Positions 44,471 to 56,969 of a stretch of 64,000 nt of DNA are shown in pieces. Every line of letters begins with the position of its first letter. The stretch's first letter is position 1. The position numbers and the translations under genes are program-made. Location of the stretch: assembly GCA_037501455.1 (NCBI GenBank), contig CM074864.1, forward strand, positions 34,126,001 through 34,190,000, read 5' to 3'. The notes beneath the pieces were generated by a model. It did not search any database and was not told the origin of the DNA. It worked only from the letters and a program-made list of their open reading frames with translations. The DNA is from Lantana camara (Eukaryota; Streptophyta; Magnoliopsida; Lamiales; Verbenaceae).

Positions 44471-46857
44471 TGTAGCACCCCGCACGTGAGGCACCACATC
44501 CCCACACTATAACCCGATACGTGCAATGAAAGAAAGACTCCGCACAAGTACCGAGCCATGGCAAACGGGAGACAAAACAAAAATACCAGGCCTAAGCTAG
44601 GCAGGACCTAACCTTGTACAAAGAAAAGATGCAAAACATGACAACGGAAGCAATGCAAAAAGCCAACTTTTAAAAACTTTCATACATCAATAACAATTGT
44701 ACGGGTTCAGCTACTCCAGGGAACCTATCCTATCCTGTCCCGAATAACTATAGAACCAAAACCGGTTCAATTAGCCCTAGAAAACTGTCCCGAATAGTCA
44801 TACAATCAAAGACTCAGACCCAACAACTGCATGACCACAAGTCACCACCGCAGGTGCACCTGAACAACTGAACGCACAAAACAAAGACTCAGACCCAACA
44901 ATAACCACAGAGTGACGCACGGCAATGCTCACGAATGCACACTCAAAAAATAACTACTTTAAATTCACGTATCACATTTCATACAAATTGCACGTATTAC
45001 AAGCCCAAATAATTCATATAATAACATGCCACGAATATCATTTAATTCACGAAGTCACAAGTTAAATTCCAACTAAGTCATGGAACGTACAATCGAAGGA
45101 TAAGTAGGTTATTTAACCATTCAAGATTTCATATAATTCATACAACACATAACCAATTCATATATTATATAAGAGATTAAATTCCAATTTACGTGATTAA
45201 ATCTTAATTGCATTGTTCCAAGTTTAGTTATCTAAGGCATACTAATTTCTCTTAATCGAAATCGTGGTTAGCATATTTATTTATGAATTGACAAGGTCTA
45301 ATTAATTCAAATCATATAAATTTACATATTTAGGAAAATTACACAAACTGCCCTTTATGAAATTCAATCAACTTGCAAAACAATTCCTAACATGTTCGAA
45401 TAATAATAAAAGGAAAAGAACTTAAGCAATTAGTCATTTAGGCACTTGCAACGAGCATACTTCAATAATATTTCAAAATCACAATTCGTCAAGGTATCAA
45501 ATATGACAATTAAGGATGTATATCATCAAGATGAGTTCAATTATATTAGTTTGGAAAAAATTACATAAACCTCCCTTCACAGTTAAGCAAGTAACATAAA
45601 TTCAACCTCGGGTTTCAAATTACGAATTGAAATATCAATACATGTCATAATTCATTTGATACACAATTTTATATACATAGGAATACGTATTGATAGACAA
45701 TTGAAGCACATCGCAATTAAATTACATATAGAACAATTAAATCAAATATTTCCCAAATATACAAATAAATTCACAGAAATTAAACCAAGTGTCCGATTGA
45801 CGAACGAAAAGTGACGTTGGACTCACCACGACGAGGCGAACAACCTATCCGAAGGCCGCCGGAATGCCGCCCGGAGCCCCCGGAACAGTGGCCGGCCGCC
45901 GCCCGGCTGCCGCCAGAACGTGCCGGAAAAATCCCGAAAAATCACCCGTGCAAGTACTCCTCGTGCTCATTTCAATTCCTCAATCAATTTTTGAAAATTC
46001 CAAGCCAATCGTCTTCAATTTCAGATCTGACAATACGAAATCCAAAATCTTCAAATCCAAATTACTTCCAAACGGGTGAACGAAAATCGAATCCGTAAAA
46101 GGCATTGTCTTATCCGTGACGAGGCTTTCGAAATGCCTATGGTGTTCGCCGGAAAAGATCACCGGAGCATTGTCCCATGTTGACCCACCACCCACCGCCG
46201 TTGGAACCACCGTCTACGACCATTTTCTGTTCAATCCGAGATCGCCATCGTACTCAGGAGGTCGAAAAAGGTAGGAAACCGAGTGGAACCATCCGAAAAA
46301 GTCACCAGAGGGCGGCGTTTGGCGCTGCTACAGTAACACGCACCCCCGCCGTCAGCTTCAGGCGGCGTGTGCGTCGCTATCACGGCTCCTCTGCCCGTGC
46401 CACCTACCCAGAATTGATTGCCGGAGAGAGACCTTTCATACCCTGAGGTCTGTGTCAAAGAAAGGTCGCCGAAAACGCCGGAGAACGCCGGCGAAGTGGT
46501 TGTTCCACCACCCCTTCTAGCCAAGCCTGAAAAACAGCGATAACTCCGTCATCATTCGTTGTTTAGTCGAGATCTTGGTATGATTATGAACACGTCATCG
46601 AGCTTTTCGAAATGGACTACTCAATCGTCAAAATCCATCGAGAAACGACCAAGTTTGAGATGTGTGTATGTTTCGTGTGTGTTTGTGTCGTGAAGGAGGA
46701 GAGAGAAAGAGCCGGGAGAGAGAGAGAGAGAGCTGATTGGTCTGGCACATTTAACGAGGGTCCGGGTGTTTTATCCCGGGTCCTCGCGCGTAAAACCAAT
46801 GGTAGGAGGGGCAAACGACGTCAGAATTGAGCAAACTCAGAGTCTACGGACTCGTTT
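44471..46857 (-). repeat. Truncated minus-strand LTR related to the middle element
   Basis: Starts TGTAGCACCCC, the reverse of an LTR 3' end. It follows the middle-element LTR backwards with internal losses as far as 'gtctacggactcgttt' (near 46840), about 210 bp short of the LTR start, where another LTR begins. No duplication or internal region was found. Confidence 0.8.
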
Positions 46858-49796
46858 TGTAGTGCCCCAAGCGGTGAGGCACCACACCCCCGCACTATGA
46901 CCCGGCGCATGTACGAAATGGAAGGTCCGCACGCGCACCAAGTCACAGCAAACGGGTGACAAACGAAAAAAAACAACCTAAGCTAGGCGGTACCTAAACC
47001 CTGTACAGAAGCAGATATGGAGAACCTGAATGCGGAAGCAATGCAAAAATACGAATTTTCAAAAACTTAAATCAACAATCATAAATTCATATATCCAGAA
47101 AGTAAAACAGCATCAACCTAAACGGGTTCAACTAAACAAGGCAACCTGTCCTAGCCTGTCCCGAATAACTATACAACAAAACGGGTTCAACTGGCCTTAG
47201 AAACCTGTCCCGATCAAACATATAATCAAACGGGTTCGACTAATCCGAGCATCTGTCCTAACCTGTCCCGAATTCCAATCAATCAAATCATACGTGTAAC
47301 CTGCTCACAACACATCTCATATAAAATTTACAAATTATAAATCAGAACAAAATACTTAACAAACTGAAACGTTCAGACACAGACTCAAAAGACACGATAC
47401 ACCGCCGCCTGGCACGAACTCCAACGCGAACCCAAACCGAAACCTGCACACTAAAAACATAAACGAGGAGGGGTCAGTCCAAAGACTGAGCGAGGGGCTA
47501 CCCACACACACCTACATATATATAGAGCACAGCACGTAGAAGAAGCAACGTTCGTGAACCCGGGGTTAGTTTTTGCACTCCAAAATATTTTCCCGTGATA
47601 ATATACATATAGGGAGACTTATGAAACAGACCAAATAAATCTTAAATCGAAGGTTCCTTAAGGCACAAATTCAGATTCATGCAGACTTAGCACGTATACC
47701 GGAACGTAACTCATTAGTATAAAGGTATACCAATTTTTGTCTTAATTTAATAATCAACCCCCGTTTCACGAACTTATGACAGACGGACAGACAGACCACT
47801 CGGCTGGTACGAATTCAATCCAACCAAACTCCTCAGATCACACACAGACATAAACAAACGGAAATCAAAATAAACATACCTTCCTTCACACCGTTTGGGG
47901 AAGATAGGTGCCCCTCTCAACCCTCCATAGAACGAAACTTGTGAACCGGAGGATCCTGCCCGGTTCTTCGACGACCAGCCAAAATGCGCTCCGTCGGCAT
48001 AGGAGAACTAAGTCTCCCGTTGGTGGAGAAGTGCACAGGGGTCGTAACCGGCGACCCCATGGTCGTCCCGGGTCTCCCTTACCCACAACTCCAGGGCCCA
48101 TCACACATATAACAGACATATATCGGAAACTTAACCCGCCAATCACAGACAGACAGACTTATCTCATGCATATTGTGTTTATCATATCACACGTACATAT
48201 CACACACACTGACCTCGAAATCATAACAGAACTGAGACAAAGCATACATAGGCTCATACATAGCGTTTCGTACTTTTCAAATCAAATCATATGACAAAAC
48301 CAGCAAAATACGTACTTCGCACATATCTACAAATACATAAGGCTTATAAATCGCATGCATTCGAAAACGAGCACGTTGCAATAAGGTATAACTATATCCT
48401 AACCTCACCTGGCACCAAACACAGCCGAAGACACAGTAGATGGTTCACCCCGGAACCTGCACGACTCACTTGTCACCACCCCGGGTGCACCTGAACCAAC
48501 TGAACACACAAAACATACCACAAAGCTCAGACTCAGACAGACAACCACACAGGGACGCACGGAAAATGCAATCACATAAACAGGATTCAAATTCATATTA
48601 ATTTCAAGCAAAACAAAACATTAAGGTATGTCCATAAGCACAATTAATGCAATTAAGGGAACTCGAAAGGCAACGGAATTCACATCATTTCATATCAATT
48701 CATATATTACACATTTACAAAGCAATCAAATTAAATTCACATACAACATTTCATAAAATTGCACATATTACCAAGCCAAATAAATCACATAATAACATGC
48801 TACGAATTCATTTAAATCCACGGGGTCCTAAGCAACTTACAACTAAGTTACATAATCATTCAAGTCCTCATATAATTTTCCGATGCATAACAAATTCATA
48901 AATATTTCATAATAGATTAAATTCCAATTTACGTGATTAAACCTTAATTCAAAGTTTCAATGTTAAACATAACAACTTTTTTTAACATAACCGTGATTAG
49001 CATATACTTATTTACCAAGTGACAAGGTTTAATTAAGTCAAATCAAACAAATTCATATTGTTCCCGAAATTACATAAACACCCCTTCTAATCTAATCAAT
49101 TAGCATAAATTCAATAAATCGGGATTCAATTTACAAATTACAAGTCCAAGCTTATCATATTCCATATCATATATGATTTCATACACAATGGAATTCATTT
49201 CGATCGACAATTCAAGCATATGACAGTTAATTTGCATTTAAATAATTAATTCAAATATGTCCCCAAATACACAAATAAATTCGTAGAAAATAAACCGAGT
49301 GTCCGATTGATGAACAGAAAGTGGTGTTGGACTCACCACGACAAAACGGACAAGCTGTTCGAAGGCCGCCGGAGCGCCGCCACCGGAGCTGCCGAAACAG
49401 TGGCCGGCCGCAGTTCGGCCGCCGCCGGAACGTGCCGGAAAAATCCCGAAAATACACCCGTGCAAGGATTCCTCGTGCCCATTCCAAATCCTCGATCAAT
49501 TTCTGGAAAATCCAAGCCAATCGTCACCAGTTTCAGATCCAACAATACGAAAACCCTAAAATCTTCAAATCCAAATTACTTCCAAACCGGTGAACCAAAA
49601 TGCGATCCGTAAAAGGCATTGTCTTACCCGTGACGAGCTCTTCGAAAGCCCTATGGTAGCTCACTGGAAAAACCCTCGGAGCTAGCGCCACCGTTGCACC
49701 GCCACTGTGCCGCCTTGATCCGCCGCCAATTGGCCGAATCAGGAGTCGTGTGATCAAAGGCCACTAGTTCTCGTCGTTCCGAACAACTTTCGTGAA
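46858..49796 (-). repeat. Second truncated minus-strand LTR of the middle-element superfamily
   Basis: Starts TGTAGTGCCCC and parallels the middle-element LTR in reverse: the 'gtcagtccaaagactgagcg' block near 47473, LTR core, and GC-rich island near 49350-49780. It matches down to 'cgttccgaacaactttcgtgaag' (near 49773-49796) and then diverges. Confidence 0.8.
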
Positions 49797-50170
49797 GAGC
49801 CTTTCAGGAAATAGTAACACCATTTGTTAACCAGGACAAACATAACATTATTCGATCGGAAAATGCAAACAAAACATCAACACTCGAGTACATACCGTAT
49901 CGTATCCCCTCTCCAGTTGCAGGAAACATCACATCACGCGCTTCCCTTGCTTGTTTGGTGAGTGGCTCGTTTTATTGTTTTTCCCGAAAGCACAGAAGAA
50001 ACCGTAGGTGGAAACCTTGGGCGAGCTCAATGGCCGGTAAAACTCTTCTCGTGCGTTAGGCGGCACGCCCGTCTGGTGCTGCACGTCAGTGGGTGGTGGG
50101 GTTCCGGTGACGGCGGCGCGATTGGAGGTAGGGATGGTGGTTGGCAAACACACTGAAATAGGGTTTTTCC
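49797..50170. other. Unassigned 374-bp segment
   Basis: No match to the LTRs of this window was seen and no convincing gene. A minus-strand frame of 89 codons (50198-49929) and overlapping frames on the other strand are not supported by any motif. It may be the diverged start of the preceding LTR or a piece of other DNA. Confidence 0.4.
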
Positions 50171-52880
50171 TGTAGCACCCAGAACGCCCAGATGTCACAC
50201 CCCCGCACTATAGCTCAGTCCACATACGAAATGGATAATCCGTACATGAACCAAGACTATAGCGAATGGGTGACAAAGCAAGAAACAATCTAGCTAGGCG
50301 GGACTAACGCCAACACAATCAAACCAAAACATGATAAATTAAAAACGGAAGCATTATATCAATACATATAGGTACCATATTTACATCAAAAGTATATATA
50401 TAGTAGTAGGTACCAACACTTATCAATACATTATCATCTCCTATACATCACACATATATAAATATCCAAAAACCACTAACATGATACTCCAAAATCCATA
50501 CGTGAAATGAAATGCTAGACTCAAAGGTAAAGACCTGATTCGACCCCGCCTAGCACTCTACCTGCAAAACTGAAAATGTGAGGTGTCAGTCTATGAAAGA
50601 CTGAGTGAGGGGTTTAAATAAATATAAGCGTAATTACCATGCAAGCTATAATCTCGGGTAAGTTTTCATAAAAGAAGCAATATAAGTTCAAATATTAAAG
50701 TAATTCTCGCCCGAGATTATAACTAATCAATTTAATAATTCAATCATTATCAATTCAATCCGTGGCCTGGCGAGTGAGGGCAATTCTCCAACCTTTCTCC
50801 ATAAGTGTACAATCATGAGTGTTTCAATTTATTAGGTTATCATGCAAGTAATTACAGTGCACAATTAACAGTTTCATGAACTCCTTCTTCCTCCGGGTGA
50901 TGGTGGGCTTACAAGACCCAACCATCCATACATGGTGTACGTCAGGAACATGACTCCCACGTATGGGATTTCTTCCTCCACCAAACCTCCTGGTGGATTC
51001 AGAGGTGATCCCAAAATTGGTGAGGATAGTGCAAGAGTTACCCGTCAGCCCTTGCTTCCTCGGTTGGCTCAATACGCTACCCTCGGGGCCCAACGTGAAC
51101 ATGTTTTACTCGCCAAATCAATCAATCAATCAAAATTCGGTAAATTATTTGAAAATCAATAAGGTTTTGGAAATTATAGATATATAGATACATTTTGGCC
51201 GAAAGATCACATAGGGTTGTAAAGGTTCTATATATCTAGAAATTAAACCTCACCTTTACTTTACCAACCAAAAGAAGCAAGGAAACACCCTAAGGAGCGT
51301 GCTCCTCGTCACCGGGAATGTGATCTGTATAACAAGGACACGTGTACGTGAGACTCGACTCGTATGAACCATTTAAGACGAACGACAAAGTCATGGATCA
51401 ATATATAATGCAATAACAATCAAGGAATGTCAATTAGGAGCATACTTGTCAATTAGTCAAGTATATTTATCATATAAGTCATATACGGGGGCCAAGGAAG
51501 TGAAAGGAAAGCGATAAGAAGGGTTTTGGTGAAGTTTGGTAAAAACTGACAATTTTCGGAAATGCACATGCTGTAGGAAAACTGGAATATCTTTAATTAT
51601 AGAAGTGGGAATTGAGTTTTGTTTGTTGGGTGTGAAAATAGACACAAAGACCTTTCCGAGCATATATGGCTCGTTCTCTAGTTCAAAGCGAGGAGAAAAT
51701 GGCGGACGGTTGAAGTTAGGCGAGTGTAGTTTGTCGGGAAAGCAGCGACACCAAAAATAATTGATAATATCTCACAAATGGGAAATGATATTGAGGTGAT
51801 TACAATTGGAGGTTGTTTTAGACTTCAAGATCTTTCCAACGAATCAAAAATCAGGTCATTTGGAGTTCGGATGAGGGAGTACCCGGCCGGGTAAAATTCA
51901 AGGGAAAAGTTCCCCGACCGGGTAAAGCTGTCCAGAAGCTTTTCGGCATGAAACTACCCGCCCGGGTACTTTTTATGCACAAAAAGTACCCGGCCGGGTA
52001 CTGTTCTAGAGGTGGAAAAAGGGGTAAAATAGGGCCTTGTTCGTGGAGGGAAGAAAGGGGAGCAAAACCCCAACAAAACTCAACCAAAACACTCCGAACA
52101 ATCATATATCATGCATATAACTCATATATATCAATTAGGAATCAAGTAATCCATGGAAACTTGCTCAAATCATCAAGATTCATCATCATCAACCTATATA
52201 TGATTCATCATATATTTCCATGATTTTCAAGAATTCATGCTCAAATTCAATCTAAGGCATAGAATCATACTTATGACAACAATTAATCAAGTTACCAAGC
52301 TCAAATATCATAACCCTAGATTCCCATACCATCTCAAGAATTCAATCAATTAATCCATGTACCTCAAAAGAAAGAAAGATGGAAGAAGATGAAGTAGTGA
52401 TGATTATGATGCTTCAAAGTATGCAAATTCCCCTTGAAACCAAGCTAGAAATGATGAAATCTCCTCCTCCTCTTCCATGGTGTTTCAACCGTAATTTAGT
52501 GTGTGAGTGTGTGTGGGAGATTTGATGAATGAAATGAGGGGTACAAGATGCATAGATATTTATCAAAGTCTTCCAAGAAATGGGATGACAAGGCACAATT
52601 TGCACTTAAGTCCCTAAGTTGTTTAAGTTAATGCAAAGAAGTTCTAGTTCATGGAATGTGTCCAATTAAATCCAAGGAGTTATAGGCAATTAAGTTCACC
52701 GATTCAAAAAATGATCACTTAAGGGCAATTAGACAATTAAATCACATTAGTCAAATAATTCACGTAATTTCTCATGTTAACAATTATTTCATATAAGTTC
52801 ATAGAAAATATAATGCATCTAAGGTTATACAATGTATATAAATTATCACATATTGCACATAAGAAAAACGGGGCGTTACA
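50171..52880 (-). repeat. Minus-strand LTR, half near-identical to the solo LTR
   Basis: Ends TGTAGCACCC (left) and GCGTTACA (right). The right part (about 51440-52880) is almost identical to 40311-41755 in reverse. The left part is clearly more diverged (different terminal stem-loop bases) though homologous. Flanks do not match as a duplication (tttcc and cacag). Its palindrome array is at 51879-52001. Confidence 0.85.
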
Positions 52881-54650
52881 CACAGGCTTAACCTCGACGG
52901 CCCTATGCCGTCCCGAGGCCCAACATACACATATCATATCATAACCCACTACAACAGAGATAGAGAGACAGATAGACTTATACATATATATATATATACA
53001 TACCACTTTCCGTTTCAATCCACTCGGTCCTTGCCAAACATGGCTCATGAGAAGTATACGGTTAGAAGCATAGCTTCGCGTGGCAAAACATAACAAATCA
53101 TTCCAATCAAACATACATAGGCTTGTACATTGCTTAACATACTTGCAAATCTTTGACGTATCACACACCTATTTACGTATATATAAGGCTTTATTAAATC
53201 ACATGCATTAAAACCGAGCACATTTTATTAAGGAATAACTATATCCTAACCTCACCTGACACCGAAGTGGCCGAAGACACAACAAATGATCCACCCCGGA
53301 ATCAACACGGCCAACAAAACACCACCCCGGGTGTACCTGAACAAACTGAATACAAAACAGGACTTAGACACGAGAATGAACCAAACAGACGCACGGCATA
53401 TGCTTATGATTAACATGAAGTCATGGATCATATATACATGCAGAAATCATTCATTTAAAATCATATAATTGCACACCAAATACATATTACGCAATTAAAG
53501 AAGCATACCAAGATTTGGGATGAAAATGACACCACTATCATGCATAAAAAATTCATTCTTTAATATTAAATTACAATTCATGCACCTAACATAGCATATT
53601 ATGCGAATTCATATCGAAACATGCAATACAATTAAGATATAAATCAATAAGCGGCAAAAGAAATCAATTAAAAGCATAACAGCTCAAAACCAACCTACTG
53701 GACCACGGGAAGGGCCGTTCCCAGACACAAGGCAAAACGGGAACGGCCGTTCCCATTAGCGTTGCCCGGAAGGGCCGTTCCGGCCTAAAGAACAAAACGG
53801 GAACGGCCGTTCCCGTACGCGGATGGGAAGGGCCGTTCCGGCCCCAAGGCCAAAATGGGAATGGTCGTTCCGACCTGTCCTGCTCAAAAAAACAGAGCAG
53901 AAGCAGCAATGGCGTCGGGAGCCAACACCACCACACCCACACAGCCACAACCAACAACCAAATCATGCAAAATTAACACAATAAAGCATATTTAACATAT
54001 AAAACACATAATTACACTTAAGATCTCACGAAACGAGCTTAATCAAGCCAAACTCCTGACCCACTACTATTCATCATCTTCCCCCAACAAAGCACGTAGG
54101 CACATATCTGAGGCACGAAAGAGACGATAAATTAAAGCACGTAACGTGAGGGTCACAAATCTTACCTTGGGTCGTTAATCGGACGGTTGGATCTCCCAAA
54201 CCCGAGCTCAAGGCTTTATGGCCAAAATGGAGAAAAGATCTTCTCTTCCTCTCTTCCTTGGTGTTGCTGAACGATCAATGAGGGAGAGAGAGGAAAGGCT
54301 GGCCCCTTTTGGGGCTGGTCAAACGGGTTGGTTAAAACGGGTAGGGTCAAATGGTATCCGGTCCAAACGGATCGGATTTAAAACGATGAGGCTATCAAAT
54401 GGTTTTAGAATTAAAAGGTTAATTCATTGAATCCGAATCATCGAAACGAACTCAATGATAGGGTCGAAATTCGAATTCGAATTCCCGAGCTCAAATAGCC
54501 ACGAAGACTCAAACGTCCTAATTATAATTAGGTCCCTAAATTATAAATATTGGACAATTGAGCCCAAGTACAGTTTAATTAAATTCTAAAGCACACATAA
54601 TTAAAATAGATCTCACGTTGACACGTAAGCATGCTCAATCACATAATTCA
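52881..54650 (-). repeat. Inverted copy of the start of the outer-element LTR
   Basis: Reverse complement of about 38519-40310, with the same junction to the solo-type LTR (cacaggc next to 52880, matching gcctgtg at 40304-40310). The first ~63 bp of the LTR are missing where it joins the satellite at aattcaacaaatc. Palindrome array at 53708-53871. Confidence 0.88.
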
Positions 54651-56969
54651 ACAAATCTTTACATAGTCCTTAATATTAAAAATTGGTAATGACAAATTCC
54701 GAGGGATTTCCGAGGGAATTTGGAATTTCCTCGGAATTCCCTCAAAAATTTTCATAAAATAAAATTTAAAAAAAAAAAAGGAAATCATACTTTAAAATTT
54801 CAATTAATACAATCAAATTTTATTTATTAATGATAAAAATAAGAAAAAAAATTGATGTCACAAAAATTTATTACATATGAAGAAGAAATTCAATTTCAAT
54901 TGAAAACACGAACATCTACATTGATTTAGTACGAAATACTTATCCAAAGTTTGGTTATACATGTATAATTACTAATTATTAATATAATAACTATCATTAG
55001 CTTATTAATTTGACTAATAATGCATGTAATTATCTTGGATTGTAATTAAATTCAACAAATCGTTACATAGTCCTTAATATTAAAAATTCGTAAGACAAAT
55101 TCCGAGGGATTTCCGAGGAAAAATCGAAAATTTTCATAAAATAAAATTAAAAAAAAAAAGAAAATCATACTTTAAAATATCAATTTAATAACATCAAATT
55201 TTATTTATTAATGATAAAAATAAGAAAAATTGATGTCGCAAAAATATATTATATATGAAGTAGAAATTCGATTTCAGTTGAAATGAACACGAATATCTAC
55301 ATTGATTTAGTACGAAATACTTATCCAAAGTTTGATTATACATGTATAATTACTAATTATTAATATAATAACTATCATTAGCTTATTAAATTGACTAATA
55401 ATGCATATAATTATCGTGGATTGTAATTCAATTCAGCAAATCATTACATAGTCGTCAATATTAAAAATTGGTATGACAAATTCCCTCGGAATTCCGTCAA
55501 AAATTTTCATAAAATAAAATTTAAAAAAAAAACAAAATCATACTTTAAAATATCAATTTTATAACATCAAGTTTTATTTATCAATGATAAAAATAAGAAA
55601 AAAATTTGATGTCGCAAAAATATATTATATATGAAGTAGAAATTCGATTTCAATTGAAATGAACACGAACATCTACATTGATTTAGTACTAAATACTTTT
55701 CCAAAGTTTGGTTATACATGTATAATTACTAATTATTAATATATAACTATCATTAGCTTATTAAATTGACTAATAATACATATAATTATCATGGATTGTA
55801 ATTTAATTCAACAAATCGTTACATAATCCTTAATTTTAAAAATTGATATGATAAATTCTGAGGGAATTCCGAGGGATTTTCGAGGGAATTTCATTTCCCT
55901 CGGAAATCCCTCGGAAATTTTCATAAAATAAAATTAAAAAATAAAAAGAAAATCATACTTTAAAATATCAATTTAATAACATCAAATTTTATTTATTAAT
56001 GATAAAAATAAGAAAAAATTGATGTCGCAAAAATATATTACATATGAAGTAGAAATTCGATTTCAATTGAAATGAACACGAACATCTACATTGATTTAGT
56101 ACGAAATACTTATCCAAAGTTTGATTATACATGTATAATGACTAATTATTTATATAATTACTATCATTAGCTTATTAAATTGACTAACAATGCATATAAT
56201 TATCATGGATTGTAATTAAATTCAACAAATCATTACATAGTCCTTAATATTAATAATTGTTATGACAAATTCCGAGGTAATTCCGAGGGATTTCTGAGGG
56301 AATTTGAAAATCCCTCGGAATTTCCTCGGAAATTTTCATAAAATAATTTTTTTTTTTTAAAAATCATACTTTAAAATATCAATTTAATAACATCAAGTTT
56401 TATTTATTAATGATAAAAATAAGAAAAAAAATTGATGTTGCAAAAATATATTGTATATGAAGTAGAAATTCGATTTCAATTGAAATGAACACGAACATCT
56501 ACATTTATTTAGTACTAAATACTTATCCAAAGTTTGGTTATACATGTATAATTACTAATTATTAATATAATAACTATCATCAGCTTATTAAATTGACTAA
56601 TAATACATATAATTATCATGGATTGTATTCAAATTCAACAAATCGTTACATAATCCTTAATATTAAAAATTGGTATGAGAAATTACGAGGGAATTCCGAG
56701 GGATTTTCGAGGGAATTTCATTTTCCCTCGGAAATCCCTCGAAAATTTTCATAAAATAAAATTAAAAAAAAAAGAAGAAAATCATACTTTAATATATCAA
56801 TTTAATAACATCAAATTTTATTTAGTAATGATAAAAATAAGAAAAACTTGATGTCGCAAAAATATATTATATATGAAGTAGAAATTTGATTTCAATTGAA
56901 ATGATCACGAATATCTACATTGATTTAGTATGAAATACTTATCCAAAGTTTGATTATACATGTATAATT
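54651..56969. repeat. Satellite array, left block (~375-415-bp units)
   Basis: Tandem units marked by 'attttcataaaataaaatt' near 54750, 55132, 55508, 55918, 56333 and 56748. Each has an AT-rich body and a core built of TCCGAGGGAATT and its reverse complement, which can fold as a hairpin. No gene is present. Confidence 0.95.

Noticed and set aside
49929..50198. 89-codon minus-strand frame in the unassigned segment
   Set aside because: It runs into the neighbouring LTR, overlaps a frame on the other strand and shows no motif.
50166..52885. Target-site duplication around the minus-strand LTR 50171-52880
   Set aside because: Flanks tttcc and cacag do not match. The right flank is the outer-element LTR and the left is not, so this is a rearranged copy rather than a simple insertion.
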